Source: Sedimentitalea arenosa
GTDB taxonomy: Bacteria > Pseudomonadota > Alphaproteobacteria > Rhodobacterales > Rhodobacteraceae
Reading direction: 5' to 3'
NCBI RefSeq assembly: GCF_016428585.1
Contig: NZ_JAELVR010000002.1
Span: 248,001 to 312,000 of the forward strand
DNA: 64,000 bases
Part shown: piece by piece, positions 29,221 to 38,373 of the stretch
How positions within the stretch are numbered: the stretch's first letter is position 1
How the letters are laid out: every line of letters starts with the position of its first letter
Made by a program: the position numbers and the translations under genes
The notes under the pieces: generated by a model
Seen by the model: only the letters and a program-made list of their open reading frames with translations
Databases searched by the model: none
What the model was told of the DNA's origin: nothing

Positions 29221-31110
29221 TCAGCTCTTCTCCCCATACACTTTCTTGCCGTCGCCCTTGTGCTTGCGAAATCCCTTGTCGTCGTAGTTCCAGTAGATCG
29301 GTCCGGTCGCCAGCGGATGTCCCTTGGGCAGGTTCCGAACCGAGTTGGTCCAGTTGATCGGGCCGAGGTACTGCGGCGGGTTGGGCTTGCGCCCCATGAA
29401 GGGTTGCAGTGCCTTTACGGCGGCCTTGATGAACTTGCGCTGCATCTCTTCCCAGCCGCTGCCGTATCTGCCCATCGTTGTGTTCGCCTCAGACCACAGC
29501 TTGGCGCTGGCGGCCAATGGCGCCCAGGCCAGCTTGAGGGCCTGGAACAGTTCCGGCGGAAAGGATTCCGGCTCCAGCACCGCGATCGGTTCCGCGCGCG
29601 GCGCACGGCGCGCGCGGATCGCCTCGGCCGCGTTCAGACCCGAGATAACGGCCCCCTCAATGGTCGAAACGTCCATGAGGTTCTTGACGTAAGTGCCCGC
29701 CATCCAGAGATTTTCCAGCGGCGTCTCGGTATCTGGTCGGCGCTCCCAGCTGCCGACCATGTTGGCGAATAGTTCCTCGCCCGTGTTCATGTCGAATGCC
29801 GTCTTGCGCAGATCGATGTCCTTGAGTTCGACCGGCAGGTGCTGCATCACCTCGCGCAGCACGTATTCAATCGCCGTGGTCGGATGATCGAGGTCGAGGA
29901 TCAGTTCATATTCGTGCTTGTGTCCCTTCGGATGGCGTTTTTCTGCCGGCACGGACAGCAGTGACACGACATCCGAACAGGTCACGTAGAGGAACGTGTT
30001 CGGCTTCTGACCCGCGGGGGTATCGTGCCTGATGTCGCGCCACAGCTGGGTGTAGTCGAGGAACGTCATATAGTATTTGGCGCCCTCGAAATCGGTCACG
30101 TCCTTGGGCAGTTTGGCGATATGGCAGTTCAGGTAGAGCTGCAGCGCGCCCATCGGCTCGGCCTCGAGATACTGCACCTCGCCCAGATGCGGTGCCGCGT
30201 CATAGAACTCGTCCGTGAGCAGCCGCTTGATGGCGCCGGGAGTCACGGCGAGGATGACGGAGTCATGCGACACGTCCACCTCTTTCGTATCGGTGGTCTT
30301 CCAGCTGTCGTTCACCGAGGGCGACCGGTTCACGATGTCGAATTCGAGCTTTGCGATCTTCGTGCGTTTTTCATTAGGCAGAACCTTGCTCAACCGATGC
30401 AGGGGCATCAGCTCGAAACGCTTCTCCTTGCCGGGCTCGTTGAAACTTTCCAGCGTTTTCAGCCAAGGCTCCATCAGGTATTCCCACTTGTTTCCCGCCA
30501 GCAGGAAGAACTCGGGTACCGAATAGCGGTTGGTGTACTTCACGAAGGTCCGATAGCTCTTTGCCGAAGCTTGATAGGACGAGATCGCCCAGACGGTTTC
30601 CCACAAGGTCTGATGCAGGTCGGCGGCGGTTCGGGTCATGTAAGGGCGCGAGTGCAGGAACCCGTTGACAGAATACTTGTCCAGCAAGTCGTGCTGGTGT
30701 TCAGGCTCGGCCAGCATGTCGATCATCGAGTACATGTAGATGAACAGGTCCGGCGCCGGCGCGGCCTCGGAATCCATGTTGCGCAGGAAATCCTGTGGCC
30801 CGCTTGGATTGAACATCGCGGGCAGGCGGTCCAACTCGTCTCCGCGCAGGAAACGGAAGGCTTCGCGTGGCGTGAAATTGTTCTTGATTCCGATCTGCTC
30901 GGCGATGGTCCAAAAGTTGAAATAGAAGTTCGGGAACATGTGATAGGAGTGTTCCCGCCGGGTCCGGGTCACCTCGTCCCAGTAGGAATGCAGCATTCCG
31001 CCGACGAATTCGTCCTGTTCATACAGCGTGACGTGGAAACCGCGTTCGAGCAAACGAAGGGCCGCGCTCATTCCGGCGACGCCAGCCCCGACAATCGTTA
31101 CAGTCTTCAT
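29221..31110 (-). CDS. FAD-dependent oxidoreductase, phytoene desaturase/amine oxidase-like
   Basis: This 629-residue flavoprotein has a dinucleotide-binding N-terminus (TVTIVGAGVAGMSAALRLLERG) followed by EQDEFVGG and MFPNFYFNFW. Near the C-terminus is LWMAGTYVKNLMDVSTIEGAVISGLNAAEAI, the FAD-closing motif of the amine oxidase/carotenoid desaturase superfamily. After it comes a 120-residue extension with a hydrophobic segment (about 500-530) and a Pro/Asn/Gly-rich end. Family members remove hydrogens from isoprenoids (phytoene, hydroxysqualene) or amines. The nearby prenyl synthase makes an isoprenoid substrate a fair guess. GGGAGGG precedes the ATG. Confidence 0.85.
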   Translation of the reverse strand: MKTVTIVGAGVAGMSAALRLLERGFHVTLYEQDEFVGGMLHSYWDEVTRTRREHSYHMFPNFYFNFWTIAEQIGIKNNFTPREAFRFLRGDELDRLPAMFNPSGPQDFLRNMDSEAAPAPDLFIYMYSMIDMLAEPEHQHDLLDKYSVNGFLHSRPYMTRTAADLHQTLWETVWAISSYQASAKSYRTFVKYTNRYSVPEFFLLAGNKWEYLMEPWLKTLESFNEPGKEKRFELMPLHRLSKVLPNEKRTKIAKLEFDIVNRSPSVNDSWKTTDTKEVDVSHDSVILAVTPGAIKRLLTDEFYDAAPHLGEVQYLEAEPMGALQLYLNCHIAKLPKDVTDFEGAKYYMTFLDYTQLWRDIRHDTPAGQKPNTFLYVTCSDVVSLLSVPAEKRHPKGHKHEYELILDLDHPTTAIEYVLREVMQHLPVELKDIDLRKTAFDMNTGEELFANMVGSWERRPDTETPLENLWMAGTYVKNLMDVSTIEGAVISGLNAAEAIRARRAPRAEPIAVLEPESFPPELFQALKLAWAPLAASAKLWSEANTTMGRYGSGWEEMQRKFIKAAVKALQPFMGRKPNPPQYLGPINWTNSVRNLPKGHPLATGPIYWNYDDKGFRKHKGDGKKVYGEKS

Positions 31111-31123
31111 GCTACCCTCCCAG

Positions 31124-31194
31124 GTTGTTCGCGTTTTCCGCTAACGATGCGGAACAACACTCGTGAAGATGGTAACACGGATCGAAACTTCGAT
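31124..31194. promoter_or_regulatory. Inverted repeats upstream of the FAD oxidoreductase
   Basis: GTTGTTC (31124-31130) pairs with GAACAAC (31152-31158), and a perfect 6-2-6 palindrome ATCGAA-AC-TTCGAT (31181-31194) lies next to it, flanked on both sides by TAACAC. The region to 31250 is AT-rich and probably holds the promoter. Confidence 0.35.
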
Positions 31195-31395
31195 TAACAC
31201 TCAATAAAACCGATCGGCAAGCTGTTGTATATACACAATTTTGATCGATTTGTGATCAGGCGAACGGCATCCTTACCGGGCGGTGGAATGGGGTGGGACA
31301 ATCCCTGGTTGTGTCGTGCGGGTTGTGTCGCGCAACTCGGGGGCGGTCTCCCTTGGATGTGTAACCGCGGGGGCGTCTCTTTCGCGAAGAGAGGA

Positions 31396-31472
31396 TGGTA
31401 GGCCCGGAGGGACTCGAACCCCCAACCAAAGCGTTATGAGCGCTCTGCTCTAACCAATTGAGCTACAGGCCC
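31396..31472 (-). tRNA. tRNA with CAU anticodon (tRNA-Ile2, lysidine type, or elongator tRNA-Met)
   Basis: This 77-nt tRNA folds with a complete cloverleaf and an encoded CCA. The anticodon CAU is at 31436-31438. The acceptor stem begins GGGCCUG, so base pairs 4-69 and 5-68 are both C-G. These are determinants used by TilS to make lysidine, which favours tRNA-Ile2 (reading AUA) over elongator tRNA-Met. Automatic tools may call it Met. It is convergent with nothing and stands between the FAD gene and purM. Confidence 0.95.
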
Positions 31473-31589
31473 GCCTGCCGACTGCCTAGCACGGTGGACG
31501 GGCGCGTCAAGATGGCCCATGCCGTGCCGGCTGTTGCAAGCGCCTGCGCAATGCTCTACCCCGCGCGCATCAGTTCAGGGGATATGGCC

Positions 31590-32636
31590 ATGACGACGGG
31601 AAAGACCGGAATCACCTATGCCGACGCCGGCGTGGACATCGACGCGGGAAACGCGCTGGTGGACCGTATCAAACCCGCCGCGAAACGCACCGCGCGGCCC
31701 GGAGTGATGAGCGGTCTCGGCGGCTTCGGAGCGCTGTTCGATCTCAAGGCAGCGGGATTTGACGACCCGGTTCTGGTCGCCGCGACGGATGGGGTCGGCA
31801 CCAAGCTGCGCATCGCCATTGACACCGGACGTGTCGATCGGGTGGGGATCGACCTCGTCGCCATGTGCGTCAACGATCTGGTCTGCCAGGGGGCCGAGCC
31901 GCTGTTCTTCCTCGATTATTTCGCTACCGGCAAGCTCGACACCGAGGCGGCGGCGCAGATCATCGAAGGCATCGCCACCGGCTGCGAAGCTTCGGGCTGC
32001 GCGCTGATCGGGGGCGAGACCGCCGAAATGCCGGGTATGTATCCGGCGGGTGATTTCGATCTGGCGGGCTTCGCCGTCGGCGCGATGGAGCGCGGCGCGG
32101 CACTGCCTGACGGCGTGGCGGCAGGCGACGTGCTGCTGGGGCTGGCCAGCGATGGCGTGCATTCCAACGGGTATTCCCTTGTACGCAAGCTGGTCGAGAT
32201 CTCGGGCCTGTCCTGGGAAGACAACAGCCCGTTCAGCGGCGGGACGCTGGGCGACGCGCTGTTGACCCCGACCCGGCTCTACGTGCGCCCGGCTCTGGCC
32301 GCGATCCGAGCGGGCGGCGTGCATGCACTGGCCCATATCACTGGCGGTGGACTGACTGAAAACCTGCCGCGTGTGCTGCCCGACGGCATGGGCGCGACGA
32401 TCGACCTCGCCGCATGGGACATGCCGGACGTGTTCGGCTGGATGTCCGAGGTCGGCGAGATGACCGAAGCCGAAATGCTCAAGACCTTCAACTGCGGCAT
32501 CGGCATGATCCTCGTTTGCGATCCCGACATGGCCAATGTGGTGAGCGAGACCCTGACGCAGGCGGGCGAGACCGTGCATCGGATCGGCACCGTGACTGAT
32601 CGGCCCGGCGTCACCTATACGGGCAGCCTGGCGTGA
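31590..32636 (+). CDS. purM: Phosphoribosylformylglycinamidine cyclo-ligase PurM
   Basis: PurM (AIR synthetase, 348 residues) closes the imidazole ring in purine synthesis using ATP. Motifs seen: [23 protein letters not shown], the ATP loop [44 protein letters not shown] and [15 protein letters not shown]. Of the two in-frame ATGs, 31590 is the better spaced from AGGGG (8 bases). Its end overlaps the purN start by four bases. Confidence 0.96.
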   Translation: MTTGKTGITYADAGVDIDAGNALVDRIKPAAKRTARPGVMSGLGGFGALFDLKAAGFDDPVLVAATDGVGTKLRIAIDTGRVDRVGIDLVAMCVNDLVCQGAEPLFFLDYFATGKLDTEAAAQIIEGIATGCEASGCALIGGETAEMPGMYPAGDFDLAGFAVGAMERGAALPDGVAAGDVLLGLASDGVHSNGYSLVRKLVEISGLSWEDNSPFSGGTLGDALLTPTRLYVRPALAAIRAGGVHALAHITGGGLTENLPRVLPDGMGATIDLAAWDMPDVFGWMSEVGEMTEAEMLKTFNCGIGMILVCDPDMANVVSETLTQAGETVHRIGTVTDRPGVTYTGSLA

Positions 32637-33229
32637 GCGAAAAGCGCGTCGCGATCCTGATTTCCGGCAGCGGCTCCAACATGGTGGCGCTGCTCGACAG
32701 CATGACGGGAGACCATCCGGCGCGGCCGTGCCTCGTGTTGTCCAATATTGCGAGCGCTGGCGGCTTGGAAAAAGCCGCGGCACGCGGCGTGCCGACCGCC
32801 GTGGTCGATCACCGCCCCTTTGCGGGCGACCGCCCCGCCTTCGAGGCGGAGCTCATGAAGCCGCTGCTCGACGCCAAGCCCGACATCATCTGTTTCGCGG
32901 GGTTCATGCGCATCCTGACGGCCGGGTTCGTAGACCATTGGGCCGGCCGCGCCCTCAACATCCATCCGTCACTGCTGCCCAAGTACAAGGGCTTGCACAC
33001 CCATGAACGCGCGCTTGCTGCGGGCGACACCGTGCATGGCTGCACCGTCCACGAGGTGACCGCGGATCTCGATGACGGGCCAATCCTCGGGCAGGCGCGG
33101 GTGCCGGTCGTGGCCGGTGACACGCCGGAAACGCTCGCCGCGCGCGTGCTTCGGGAAGAACATCGGCTCTATCCTGCGGTGCTGCGGCGCTTCGCGGCCG
33201 GAGACCGCCGCCGGGTCATGCTCAACTGA
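32633..33229 (+). CDS. purN: Phosphoribosylglycinamide formyltransferase PurN
   Basis: PurN (198 residues) formylates GAR with 10-formyl-THF. The phosphate loop ISGSGSNM is near the N-terminus, and the catalytic segment [21 protein letters not shown] with the HxSLLP histidine and later [13 protein letters not shown] are present. Start is GTG at 32633, overlapping the purM stop (GTGA). Coupled purM-purN is the usual arrangement. Confidence 0.96.
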   Translation: MSEKRVAILISGSGSNMVALLDSMTGDHPARPCLVLSNIASAGGLEKAAARGVPTAVVDHRPFAGDRPAFEAELMKPLLDAKPDIICFAGFMRILTAGFVDHWAGRALNIHPSLLPKYKGLHTHERALAAGDTVHGCTVHEVTADLDDGPILGQARVPVVAGDTPETLAARVLREEHRLYPAVLRRFAAGDRRRVMLN

Positions 33230-33366
33230 CATCCGCGCCGTCCGCATGGTTTGCAAATGCTTTCCTTTGCCGTAAGACGATGGGGTGAAGCGGCTGCCTG
33301 ACGGTCTTTCACGGCACCAGCGACCCACTTCACAGATCACAGCAAGACCGGAAAACGTTCCACCAT

Positions 33367-34524
33367 ATGAAAACCCTGACCACCACCCAAGAGCTGGCCG
33401 ATTTCTGCGCGCTGGCCCACCAGCAGCCCTATGTCACGGTCGACACCGAATTCCTGCGTGAACGGACCTATTATTCCAAGCTCTGCCTGGTGCAGTTGGC
33501 CTTGCCGGGAGAGGATGACGACACCGCTGTCCTGGTCGATCCGCTGGCCGGCGACATGTCGCTCGATCCGCTCTACGACCTGTTTCGCGACACGTCCGTG
33601 GTCAAGGTGTTTCACGCCGCGCGGCAGGATCTCGAGATTTTCTGGACCGAGGCGCGGGTCTTTCCCGAGCCGCTGTTCGATACTCAGGTGGCAGCGATGG
33701 TGTGTGGCTTTGGCGAGCAGGCGGGATACGAGACGCTGGTCCGCAAGATCGCCCGCGCCCAGGTCGACAAGACAAGCCGATTCACAGACTGGTCGCGCCG
33801 CCCCCTGACCGAAGCGCAGAAGAAATACGCGCTGGCGGATGTGACCCACCTGCGCAAGGTCTATGAATACCTTGCCGACGAGTTGGAAAAGACCGACCGC
33901 GCCCGCTGGGTCGCGGAGGAACTGCAGATCCTGACCGATCCGGCGACCTATGACGTCCAGCCCGAAGAGGCGTGGAAGCGCGTGCGCACACGGACCAATT
34001 CGCCGCGTTTTCTGGCCATCGTGCGCGAACTGGCGGCGTTTCGCGAAACCCACGCACAGAGCAACAACATTCCGCGCAACCGGGTGTTCAAGGACGATGC
34101 GCTGGTCGAACTGGCGTCGGCCAAACCACGCACGCAGGCCGATCTCGGCGGGATGCGGCTGCTGCTGCGCGAAGCCCGTAAGGGCGCGATCGCGGACGGA
34201 ATCCTTGCGGCGGTCGAACGCGGCCTGAACTGCCCCAAGGACCAGTTGCCCAGCCCGGACCGCAGCCGCGAAAGCCTGCAGGTCAACCCGGCGCTCGCCG
34301 ACCTGCTGCGGGTGCTGCTCAAATCCAAGACCGAAAGCTCCGGTGTCGCCGCCAAGCTCATCGCGACCAGCGCCGACCTCGACGCGATTGCGGCGGGTCT
34401 GCGCGACCTGCCGGCGCTGACGGGTTGGCGGCGCGAAGTGTTTGGCGAAGACGCGCTCAGGCTTTGCGACGGCCGGATCGGCCTTGCGGCACAGGGGCAG
34501 CAGGTGGTGGCGGTCGATCTCTAG
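33367..34524 (+). CDS. rnd: Ribonuclease D
   Basis: RNase D (385 residues) is a 3'-to-5' exonuclease that trims tRNA and other stable RNA precursors. The DEDDy catalytic set can be followed: DTE in VTVDTEFLRERTYY (Exo I), FHAARQDLEIF (Exo II), and a Y-x3-D in KKYALADVTHL (Exo III). A C-terminal helical HRDC region follows from about residue 205. Length is normal. Confidence 0.95.
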   Translation: MKTLTTTQELADFCALAHQQPYVTVDTEFLRERTYYSKLCLVQLALPGEDDDTAVLVDPLAGDMSLDPLYDLFRDTSVVKVFHAARQDLEIFWTEARVFPEPLFDTQVAAMVCGFGEQAGYETLVRKIARAQVDKTSRFTDWSRRPLTEAQKKYALADVTHLRKVYEYLADELEKTDRARWVAEELQILTDPATYDVQPEEAWKRVRTRTNSPRFLAIVRELAAFRETHAQSNNIPRNRVFKDDALVELASAKPRTQADLGGMRLLLREARKGAIADGILAAVERGLNCPKDQLPSPDRSRESLQVNPALADLLRVLLKSKTESSGVAAKLIATSADLDAIAAGLRDLPALTGWRREVFGEDALRLCDGRIGLAAQGQQVVAVDL

Positions 34525-34536
34525 CGGCGCGCGCGC

Positions 34537-35043
34537 TCAGCGGCGGCCGCTCTCCAGGGCGTTCTGGGCCGCGCGCACCCGCACCAGCCGGATCGCGGCC
34601 AATTGCTGCGTGTTGAGGCTGTAGCCGTTGACCACGCGCCGCGTGCGTTCGCTGCCGACAGGTGTTGCGGACTGTGGGTAGGCGACACGGAATTCCAGTT
34701 CCAGCACGCCGTTCTCGTCGATCAGGTCTTCGGAGACCGGCCGCAGTTCGGCGCCGTAGGCACCTTGCCGGCTGGCCACGCCTTCGGCCACGATGACCGC
34801 GCCGCTCGGCGCGGGGGTGATCCGCAGATCGGTCACCGTGGCGATCAGCACCGACACGTCCTCGGGCGGCGGGCGACGCAGGCCGCTGCCGCTGCGCTCG
34901 GGAAGCAGCGGATTCACGGTGCCGTCAACGGGAACGGTCTCGCCACCACCACCCCAGTTGCTCGGGTTGATCCGCGAGTCGCGCCAGCCACAGCCCGACA
35001 GGATCAAGCTGCTCGCAACGAGAAGGGTGAGGGGAAATTTCAT
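34537..35043 (-). CDS. Predicted lipoprotein of unknown function
   Basis: This 168-residue protein begins with a lipoprotein signal (MKFPLTLLVASSLILSGC) and a mature part with a Gly/Ser/Arg-rich linker. It is followed by a domain with VSVLIATVTDLRITPAPSGAVIVAEGVASRQGAYGA and a C-terminal region ending in an arginine-rich helix. No family is recognised with certainty. It lies convergent with rnd (12 bases between stops) and divergent from sufE. Confidence 0.82.
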   Translation of the reverse strand: MKFPLTLLVASSLILSGCGWRDSRINPSNWGGGGETVPVDGTVNPLLPERSGSGLRRPPPEDVSVLIATVTDLRITPAPSGAVIVAEGVASRQGAYGAELRPVSEDLIDENGVLELEFRVAYPQSATPVGSERTRRVVNGYSLNTQQLAAIRLVRVRAAQNALESGRR

Positions 35044-35177
35044 GCGCTTTCGCCGATCTGGAGACTTGCCTCCTGTCCGGTTACCGCATCCGGCCGCGGT
35101 TGAAAAGACGCAAGGCCGGGCTGGACAGTCGGTGTGGGGCGACTTACCTCAGGAACGAGCGAAGCCGGGGAATACGC

Positions 35178-35588
35178 ATGGCCACCAACGCCTTTGAAGA
35201 CATCGTGGAGGATTTCGAGTTCCTGGAGGACTGGGAGGATCGCTATCGCCACGTGATCGAGTTGGGCAAAGCGATGGATCCGCTCGACGATGCGCTGAAA
35301 GTTCCGGCGACCAAGGTCGACGGCTGCGCGAGCCAGGTCTGGCTGCATCCGATGATCGAGGGCGAGCGATTTCGGTTCGACGGCGACAGTGACGCGATGA
35401 TCGTGCGCGGGTTGATCGCCGTTCTGCGCGCGCTCTACAACGGTATCCCCGTCGCCGAGGTCCCGGCGGTGGATGCACGGGGCGAGTTGGCCCGGCTGGG
35501 GCTGAACGATCATCTTTCGGCGCAACGCTCAAACGGCCTGCGAGCGATGATCGAGCGGATTCGCGCCGTGGCATCCGAACACGCCTGA
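35178..35588 (+). CDS. sufE: Cysteine desulfuration protein SufE
   Basis: SufE (136 residues) accepts sulfur from the cysteine desulfurase SufS and passes it to Fe-S scaffold proteins. The acceptor Cys50 sits in the family motif VDGCASQVWL, with the helical surroundings FEFLEDWEDRYRHVIELGKAM and a later LSAQRSNGLRAMIERI. Unlike most organisms, no other suf gene is adjacent. The ribosome binding site is weak (GGGG). Confidence 0.95.
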   Translation: MATNAFEDIVEDFEFLEDWEDRYRHVIELGKAMDPLDDALKVPATKVDGCASQVWLHPMIEGERFRFDGDSDAMIVRGLIAVLRALYNGIPVAEVPAVDARGELARLGLNDHLSAQRSNGLRAMIERIRAVASEHA

Positions 35589-35599
35589 CCGACGGGACA

Positions 35600-35664
35600 C
35601 GTGGGGGGGGCGCTGCCCCCGTCCCCTGCGGGGCCTCCCCCGGAGTATTTGTTCGAAGATGAAG
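35600..35664. repeat. Rhodobacterales-type intergenic repeat, copy 1
   Basis: A G/C-rich part with two short hairpins is followed by GGAGTATTTGTTCGAAGATGAAG (35642-35664). A close relative, GGAGTATTTTTGCAAAGATGAAG, occurs at 60748-60770, also just after a minus-strand gene. The recurrent location suggests a repeated intergenic or 3' element. Confidence 0.55.
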
Positions 35665-35670
35665 CGGCGG

Positions 35671-36327
35671 TCAGGCGGGGCTGTCGACCCAGCTCTCGAG
35701 AGTGGTCGCAAGGTCGCCATAGCCGGTCCGGCGGCGTTCAAAGGCGAGGCCCAGCTTGTCGGCGCAGCGCCTGGCCCGCTCGGTCAGGGCCGGATCGTCT
35801 GTCTGTGCCAGGTAGACCAATTTCTCGTAGTGGCCGAAATACGCCTCGCGCAGTTCGGGATGGCGGTCGAGTCCCAAAGGTGTCCAGACGAAGGCGTCGA
35901 ACTGGCGGGCCAGGAAATCGGTGAGGTAGAAGGCGGTGATCTCGTCCTCGTGGTCGGCGAAGCGGTCGAGACCCTCGTAGAAGGCGTAGCAATGCGGGCC
36001 CTCGACCATCCTGACGCCCAGCCGGGCACAGGCCGCCTGCAATTGCCCACCGGTGCCGCAATCGGCATAGACGACGAAGATGTCGTCATAGGAGGCGTTG
36101 TGTTTCGCGATGGCGGCCTCGACGGCCGCGGTGATCCGGTCGGGGTGGTTGTGCAGGATCGCGGGCAGACAGGTGAGGTCGATATGCGTCCAAGCATTCC
36201 TCTCCTTGAGATCAAGGATCTCGCGGACGAGGGCACCGCAGGCGATCAGAAGAAGCTTCCCGCCCTCTGTCGCGGCGAGGCCGCTGCGTGTCAGGGTGGC
36301 GTCATCGGGCAGGGGAGCGCGTGTCAT
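35671..36327 (-). CDS. DUF1638 domain protein
   Basis: This 218-residue soluble protein has DUF1638 features: an N-terminal LLLIACGALVREI, TCLPAILHNHPDRI, then VYADCGTGGQLQ and GPHCYAFYEG. Several Cys/His residues could bind metal or cobamide. The family is often adjacent to corrinoid methyltransferase proteins, as here: the corrinoid protein gene lies 28 bases upstream on the same strand. As I remember it, fitness data in roseobacters tie DUF1638 to B12-dependent methionine synthesis. Confidence 0.85.
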   Translation of the reverse strand: MTRAPLPDDATLTRSGLAATEGGKLLLIACGALVREILDLKERNAWTHIDLTCLPAILHNHPDRITAAVEAAIAKHNASYDDIFVVYADCGTGGQLQAACARLGVRMVEGPHCYAFYEGLDRFADHEDEITAFYLTDFLARQFDAFVWTPLGLDRHPELREAYFGHYEKLVYLAQTDDPALTERARRCADKLGLAFERRRTGYGDLATTLESWVDSPA

Positions 36328-36355
36328 GGTCTTCTGACGGCCGACGGCGTGCGGG

Positions 36356-37057
36356 TCAGCCGACCGCCATTCGGTTGTGCTTGCGGCCGACGAAGTCCTT
36401 GGCGGTTTCGACCGCTACGGCGGCATCCCGACAATAAGCGTCCGCGCCGATCGCCTTGCCGAATTCCTCGTTCAGCGGTGCGCCGCCGACCAGCACGATG
36501 TAGTCGTCCCGTTTGCCCTGTTCGATCAGGGTGTCGATCACGACTTTCATGTAGGGCATGGTCGTGGTCAGCAGGGCCGACATGCCCAAGATATCGGGCT
36601 GTTCGGTTTCCAGCGCCTCGAGGTAGTTCTCGACCGGGTTGTTGATGCCCAGATCGACCACTTCGAACCCGGCACCTTCCATCATCATGCTGACGAGGTT
36701 CTTGCCGATGTCGTGGATGTCGCCCTTGACGGTGCCGATCACCATCTTGCCGACGCGCGGCGCGCCGGTTTCCGCCAAGAGCGGCTTGAGGATCGCCATG
36801 CCGCCCTTCATCGCGTTAGCGGCCAGAAGCACCTCGGGCACGAACAGGATGCCGTCGCGGAAGTCGGCCCCGACGATGGTCATGCCGCCGACCAGCGCTT
36901 CGGTCAGGATCCGATAGGGCTCCCAGCCGCGATCGAGCAGGATGTTCACGCCCTCCTCGATCTCTTCCTTGAGACCGTCATAGAGGTCGTCGAACATCTG
37001 CTGGACCAGTTCCTCGTCGTCCAGTTCCGACAGGATGATGTCGTCTTCGTCAGACAT
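36356..37057 (-). CDS. Corrinoid (B12-binding) protein, methionine synthase-like
   Basis: This 233-residue protein has the cobalamin-binding two-domain layout: an N-terminal helical cap (about 15-95) and a Rossmann-like domain with the B12 motif DIHDIG (113-118, with His115 as lower ligand), then SALLTTTMPYM and GGAPLNEEF. It matches the MtbC/MtmC/MetH-B12 class. AAGGAA precedes the ATG at 37057, so longer in-frame starts are unlikely. DUF1638 is immediately downstream. A homocysteine methyltransferase lies 3.1 kb upstream on the same strand, and the pair fits a split MetH. Confidence 0.92.
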   Translation of the reverse strand: MSDEDDIILSELDDEELVQQMFDDLYDGLKEEIEEGVNILLDRGWEPYRILTEALVGGMTIVGADFRDGILFVPEVLLAANAMKGGMAILKPLLAETGAPRVGKMVIGTVKGDIHDIGKNLVSMMMEGAGFEVVDLGINNPVENYLEALETEQPDILGMSALLTTTMPYMKVVIDTLIEQGKRDDYIVLVGGAPLNEEFGKAIGADAYCRDAAVAVETAKDFVGRKHNRMAVG

Positions 37058-37254
37058 GCGCGCGTTCCTTGATGGCGTGGGCGTCGCCCCGGTGGCCGTT
37101 GTTTCATCGGTTTTGCCGTTTTGCCGTAGGGCGACTGCGATATTTACGACATAGGCGGCTCCGCAACCGACACTAGGGGGAAATCCGCCCGATTGATAAT
37201 GAAGATTGCGCATGGTGATCATGCTGTGCTTGCAGGAGTTCTCCTAATGTTCCA

Positions 37255-38343
37255 ATGTCGGGCATGGCCAGCGCAGAGCATATCGATCCGACACGGCGCA
37301 AGGGGCGGGGCGCGCTTGGCAATGCCGCCGGGCGGTACGACCTGGCGCGCGAGACCGAAGCGGATGGTTGGGACCGTCCCGAGGATCTGCCGCCGTTGCG
37401 CACCGAGGTGTCGCTGGAACGGCCGCGCCGGATGATCACCTACAACCGCAGTCCGGACTTGCCGTTTGATCGCTCGATCAATCCCTATCGCGGGTGCGAA
37501 CACGGGTGCGTCTATTGCTTCGCGCGGCCGAGCCATGCCTATCTGGGCCTGTCGCCCGGGCTTGATTTCGAGACGCGGCTGGTGGCGCGGCCCGAGGCGG
37601 CCGAGGTGCTTGCGCGCGAGCTCTGCGCGCCGCGTTATCGGGTGGCACCGATCGCCGTAGGCACCAACACCGATCCTTACCAGCCGATCGAGCGGGATCA
37701 TCGCATCATGCGCGACTGCCTCTCGGTGCTGGCAAGGTTCCGGCATCCGGTGGCCATCGTCACCAAGGGCACGTTGATCGAGCGCGACATCGATATCCTG
37801 GCTACCATGGCGCGGCAGGGGCTGGCGCGCGTTGGGGTTTCTTTGACGACGCTTGACCCGGTCCTGAGCCGCCGGATGGAGCCGCGCGCGCCCGCTCCGG
37901 CGCGGCGTCTGCAAATGATCCGGCGGTTGACCGAAGCGGGGATCCCGGTGCGGGTCATGACGTCGCCGTTGGTGCCGGGGCTGAGCGATCACGAGCTCGA
38001 GGCGCTGCTGGAAGCAGGGCGCGCTGCCGGGGCCGATGCGGCGAGTTGGATCATGCTGCGCCTTCCGATGGAGGTTTCCCGGCTCTGGCAGGATTGGTTG
38101 GCCGAGCATTACCCTGCCCGGGCGGTACGGGTGATGGCGCGGCTGCGAGAAATGCACGGCGGCAAGGACTACGACGCACGATGGGGGCATCGTATGCGGG
38201 GGCAGGGACCCTACGCTGAAATGGTGGCGCAGCGGTTCCGTCTGGCGGCGAAACGGCTGGGGCTGGACCGGCGCACCGAGCCGCTCCGATGTGACCTGTT
38301 CAGGGTGCCGACCAAAGTGGGTGACCAGATGTCATTGTTCTGA
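37255..38343 (+). CDS. PA0069-family radical SAM protein
   Basis: This 362-residue protein binds a [4Fe-4S] cluster with C81-x3-C85-x2-C88 in RGCEHGCVYCFA, the radical SAM motif. RPRRMITYNRSPDLPFDRSINPY just before it and the following TNTDPYQPIERDHRI are typical of the PA0069/Rv2578c subfamily, relatives of spore photoproduct lyase. A substrate is not known. AGGAG lies further from the ATG than usual. Confidence 0.9.
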   Translation: MSGMASAEHIDPTRRKGRGALGNAAGRYDLARETEADGWDRPEDLPPLRTEVSLERPRRMITYNRSPDLPFDRSINPYRGCEHGCVYCFARPSHAYLGLSPGLDFETRLVARPEAAEVLARELCAPRYRVAPIAVGTNTDPYQPIERDHRIMRDCLSVLARFRHPVAIVTKGTLIERDIDILATMARQGLARVGVSLTTLDPVLSRRMEPRAPAPARRLQMIRRLTEAGIPVRVMTSPLVPGLSDHELEALLEAGRAAGADAASWIMLRLPMEVSRLWQDWLAEHYPARAVRVMARLREMHGGKDYDARWGHRMRGQGPYAEMVAQRFRLAAKRLGLDRRTEPLRCDLFRVPTKVGDQMSLF

Positions 38344-38373
38344 CAGGATCGACCAAATGAAAGAGGGGGAGAG

